DNA of 31,983 nt from Rozella allomycis CSF55 (lineage: Eukaryota > Rozellomycota): positions 1 through 31,983 of the forward strand of contig KE560613.1 of the NCBI GenBank assembly GCA_000442015.1, written 5' to 3'. The position numbers were made by a program, and so were the translations under genes. The notes under the pieces were generated by a model that was not told the DNA's origin, made no database searches, and saw nothing but the letters and a program-made list of their open reading frames with translations. Every line of letters starts with the position of its first letter. The first letter of the stretch is position 1. Of the stretch, positions 31,001 through 31,983 are shown piece by piece.

Positions 31001-31917
31001 ACACAATTCAAATCGCTAAATAACATCAGATATCCAATATTACCAATCCTGATTCAACCTTTTTTCTCATACGATGGGCCCAGGCCACTCGCTCCGCATA
31101 CTTGAAGGGATCTTCTGACCCAAAGTAAAAGTTTATTTTATGCGACAAAATTTCATTATCAGGATCATCTTTAGAAGTCAACTTCCACAAATTATTCTCA
31201 GCGTCATAGCCATTTACAATCACATCTATCCACTGCATTGAACCATCATAAGTGCTCAAAGATTTTGCTGGAACAGGTACACGGGCAGTTACAATACTAT
31301 TGATGTCAATTCTAGAACCATAAGGCAATGAAAGCCACTCCTCAATGGTTCTTTCATCAAACTCGGTATTGTCAAAGTAATATAGGGNCAAACTCGGTAT
31401 TGTCAAAGTAATATAGGGGCAAAAAGGAAATTGTTTTGGAATTGATATCTCCTTCATTACTATCTTCAGGTACATCAACAAAGGCATAATCATTTAAAGT
31501 CACACCAACTCTCTCCAAAAGCAAATTGACATCCTGATCGCAAAATTTTCTTTTTCTTCTCTCAATTTCAAGCTTTCTTGGTGTCCATTCAGGTCTAGAC
31601 TCATACGCAATCATAACTTTAGGCTCCAAAACATTTATGGGTGGTATTTTGGCGGTAAGGTCCATGTTAGCTCTACCCTCAAGCACTTTAATACCGGGCA
31701 ACTTCTTTTTCACAAGATTGTTTAGACCTATTGGTACTGATTCGTTCAAAGGTTCAACCAAAATGTCCGAGTACATCACACGATCGCTTTTGGGGGCAAT
31801 GCTGGAAAGCACGATCTTTTGTTGCGGAATGTCCAGGGCTTCTTCAAGTGACAAAATTGGTGGAGGCTGGATCAATGGTAAGCGTTTAGGGTTAACTTTT
31901 GGTCTTTTTGGTAGCAT
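19057..31917 (-). CDS. DNAH1: Axonemal dynein heavy chain, DNAH1-like
   Basis: This is the motor subunit of an inner-arm axonemal dynein. Thirteen exons are 31917-31044, 31015-30803, 30776-30700, 30669-30433, 30403-28718, 28688-27568, 27539-27300, 27269-26957, 26927-26848, 26820-24921, 24893-23078, 22965-21681 and 21650-19057. The 12 introns are 26-30 nt. With the two assembly duplications removed the protein is about 4134 residues, close to human DNAH1. An N-terminal stem is followed by AAA1 ([10 protein letters not shown] near 1475, split by a stop-free 30-nt intron), AAA2 (GPTGGGKT near 1753), AAA3 (GGTGTAKT near 2108), AAA4 (GVGGSGRQS near 2457), a coiled-coil stalk around 2750-3000, and AAA5-6 with the C-domain. 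The ending [20 protein letters not shown] and [15 protein letters not shown] points to the DNAH1 class. The ATG at 31917 is the first Met; an upstream exon beyond the window cannot be excluded. TGA overlaps AATAAA. Confidence 0.93.
22957..23123. repeat. Direct duplication flanking N at 23040
   Basis: About 83 nt before the N recur after it. The exon part is almost identical, but the contained 28-nt dynein intron differs at many positions while keeping its length. Two haplotype copies of the same exon-intron junction appear to be joined end to end here. Confidence 0.85.
27270..27299 (-). other. Stop-free 30-nt intron inside the dynein AAA1 P-loop
   Basis: On the minus strand GGAPAG is followed by 30 nt beginning GTAAAT and ending CTAAAG, then PAGTGKTET. 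In all dyneins [15 protein letters not shown] is continuous, so the ten extra codons must be an intron. It keeps the frame and has no stop, so frame-based gene finding would wrongly keep it and disrupt the ATP-binding loop. Confidence 0.88.
31358..31418. repeat. Direct 30-bp duplication flanking N at 31388
   Basis: CAAACTCGGTATTGTCAAAG plus ten more bases occur exactly on both sides of the N. Removing one copy and the N keeps dynein exon 1 in frame (843 nt), which supports an unmerged contig overlap. Confidence 0.85.
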
Positions 31918-31983
31918 TGGGGGATAGCAAAAAGTAAAGTAAACAAACAAAGAATGTCTTTTAGGGTACCGATAAGAAACATT

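Noticed and set aside
1-31983. CRISPR arrays, bacterial operons, transposons or virus-derived elements
   Set aside because: Nothing of the kind is visible. The only repeats are short intergenic ones, the ankyrin array and the contig-end duplications.

Overview
The window is nuclear DNA from a compact, AT-rich eukaryotic genome. Seventeen protein genes and one tRNA fill about 32 kb, and intergenic gaps are 7 to about 350 bp. The gene set points to a flagellated relative of fungi (chytrid, Rozella or aphelid grade). It combines an axonemal dynein heavy chain, a CatSper channel subunit and a C11orf65/MFI-type gene (all lost by most fungi) with a fungal-type GT69 mannosyltransferase of the CMT1/CAP59 family. 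Organism identity is inference. The code is standard: TAA, TAG and TGA all end genes.

Layout. 13-420 histone H2A (+). 543-1592 DCP1 (-) and 1733-2538 CNOT11 (+), head to head. 2684-3325 a C2H2 zinc-finger gene (-). 3558-5273 a CatSper4-like channel (-). 5325-6070 PNO1 (-). 6225-6298 tRNA-Val(UAC) (-). 6493-7098 and 7152-7745 two tandem Reeler-like secreted proteins (+). 7815-9128 ARP2 (+). 9136-10329 C11orf65/MFI-like (-). 10678-11816 GT69 mannosyltransferase (-). 11902-13150 an IQ-motif protein (-). 13358-13984 glutathione S-transferase (+). 14008-15547 protoporphyrinogen oxidase (-). 15723-16942 PPIL4 (-). 17249-18760 an ankyrin-repeat protein (-). 19057-31917 a DNAH1-like dynein heavy chain (-), filling the last 40%.

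Most genes are split by very small introns. I placed 52 by reading protein homology across frame changes. All are 25-31 nt, and 50 are GT-AG. Many exons are missed or mis-framed by simple ORF calling, so exon coordinates are given in each entry. Ten of the 17 coding genes have an AATAAA hexamer overlapping the stop codon, which implies extremely short 3' ends. H2A lacks AATAAA and instead carries a near-consensus metazoan-type histone stem-loop.

Functional themes are mRNA decay (DCP1 and CNOT11 on one 140-bp divergent promoter), flagellar motility and signalling (DNAH1, CatSper4 and perhaps MFI and the IQ protein), ribosome biogenesis (PNO1), splicing-linked cyclophilin (PPIL4), haem synthesis (PPOX), actin branching (ARP2) and cell surface (Reeler pair, GT69). 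Four single-N positions (12463, 15693, 23040, 31388) are each flanked by near-identical direct repeats. They look like unmerged contig ends from two divergent haplotypes rather than biology.
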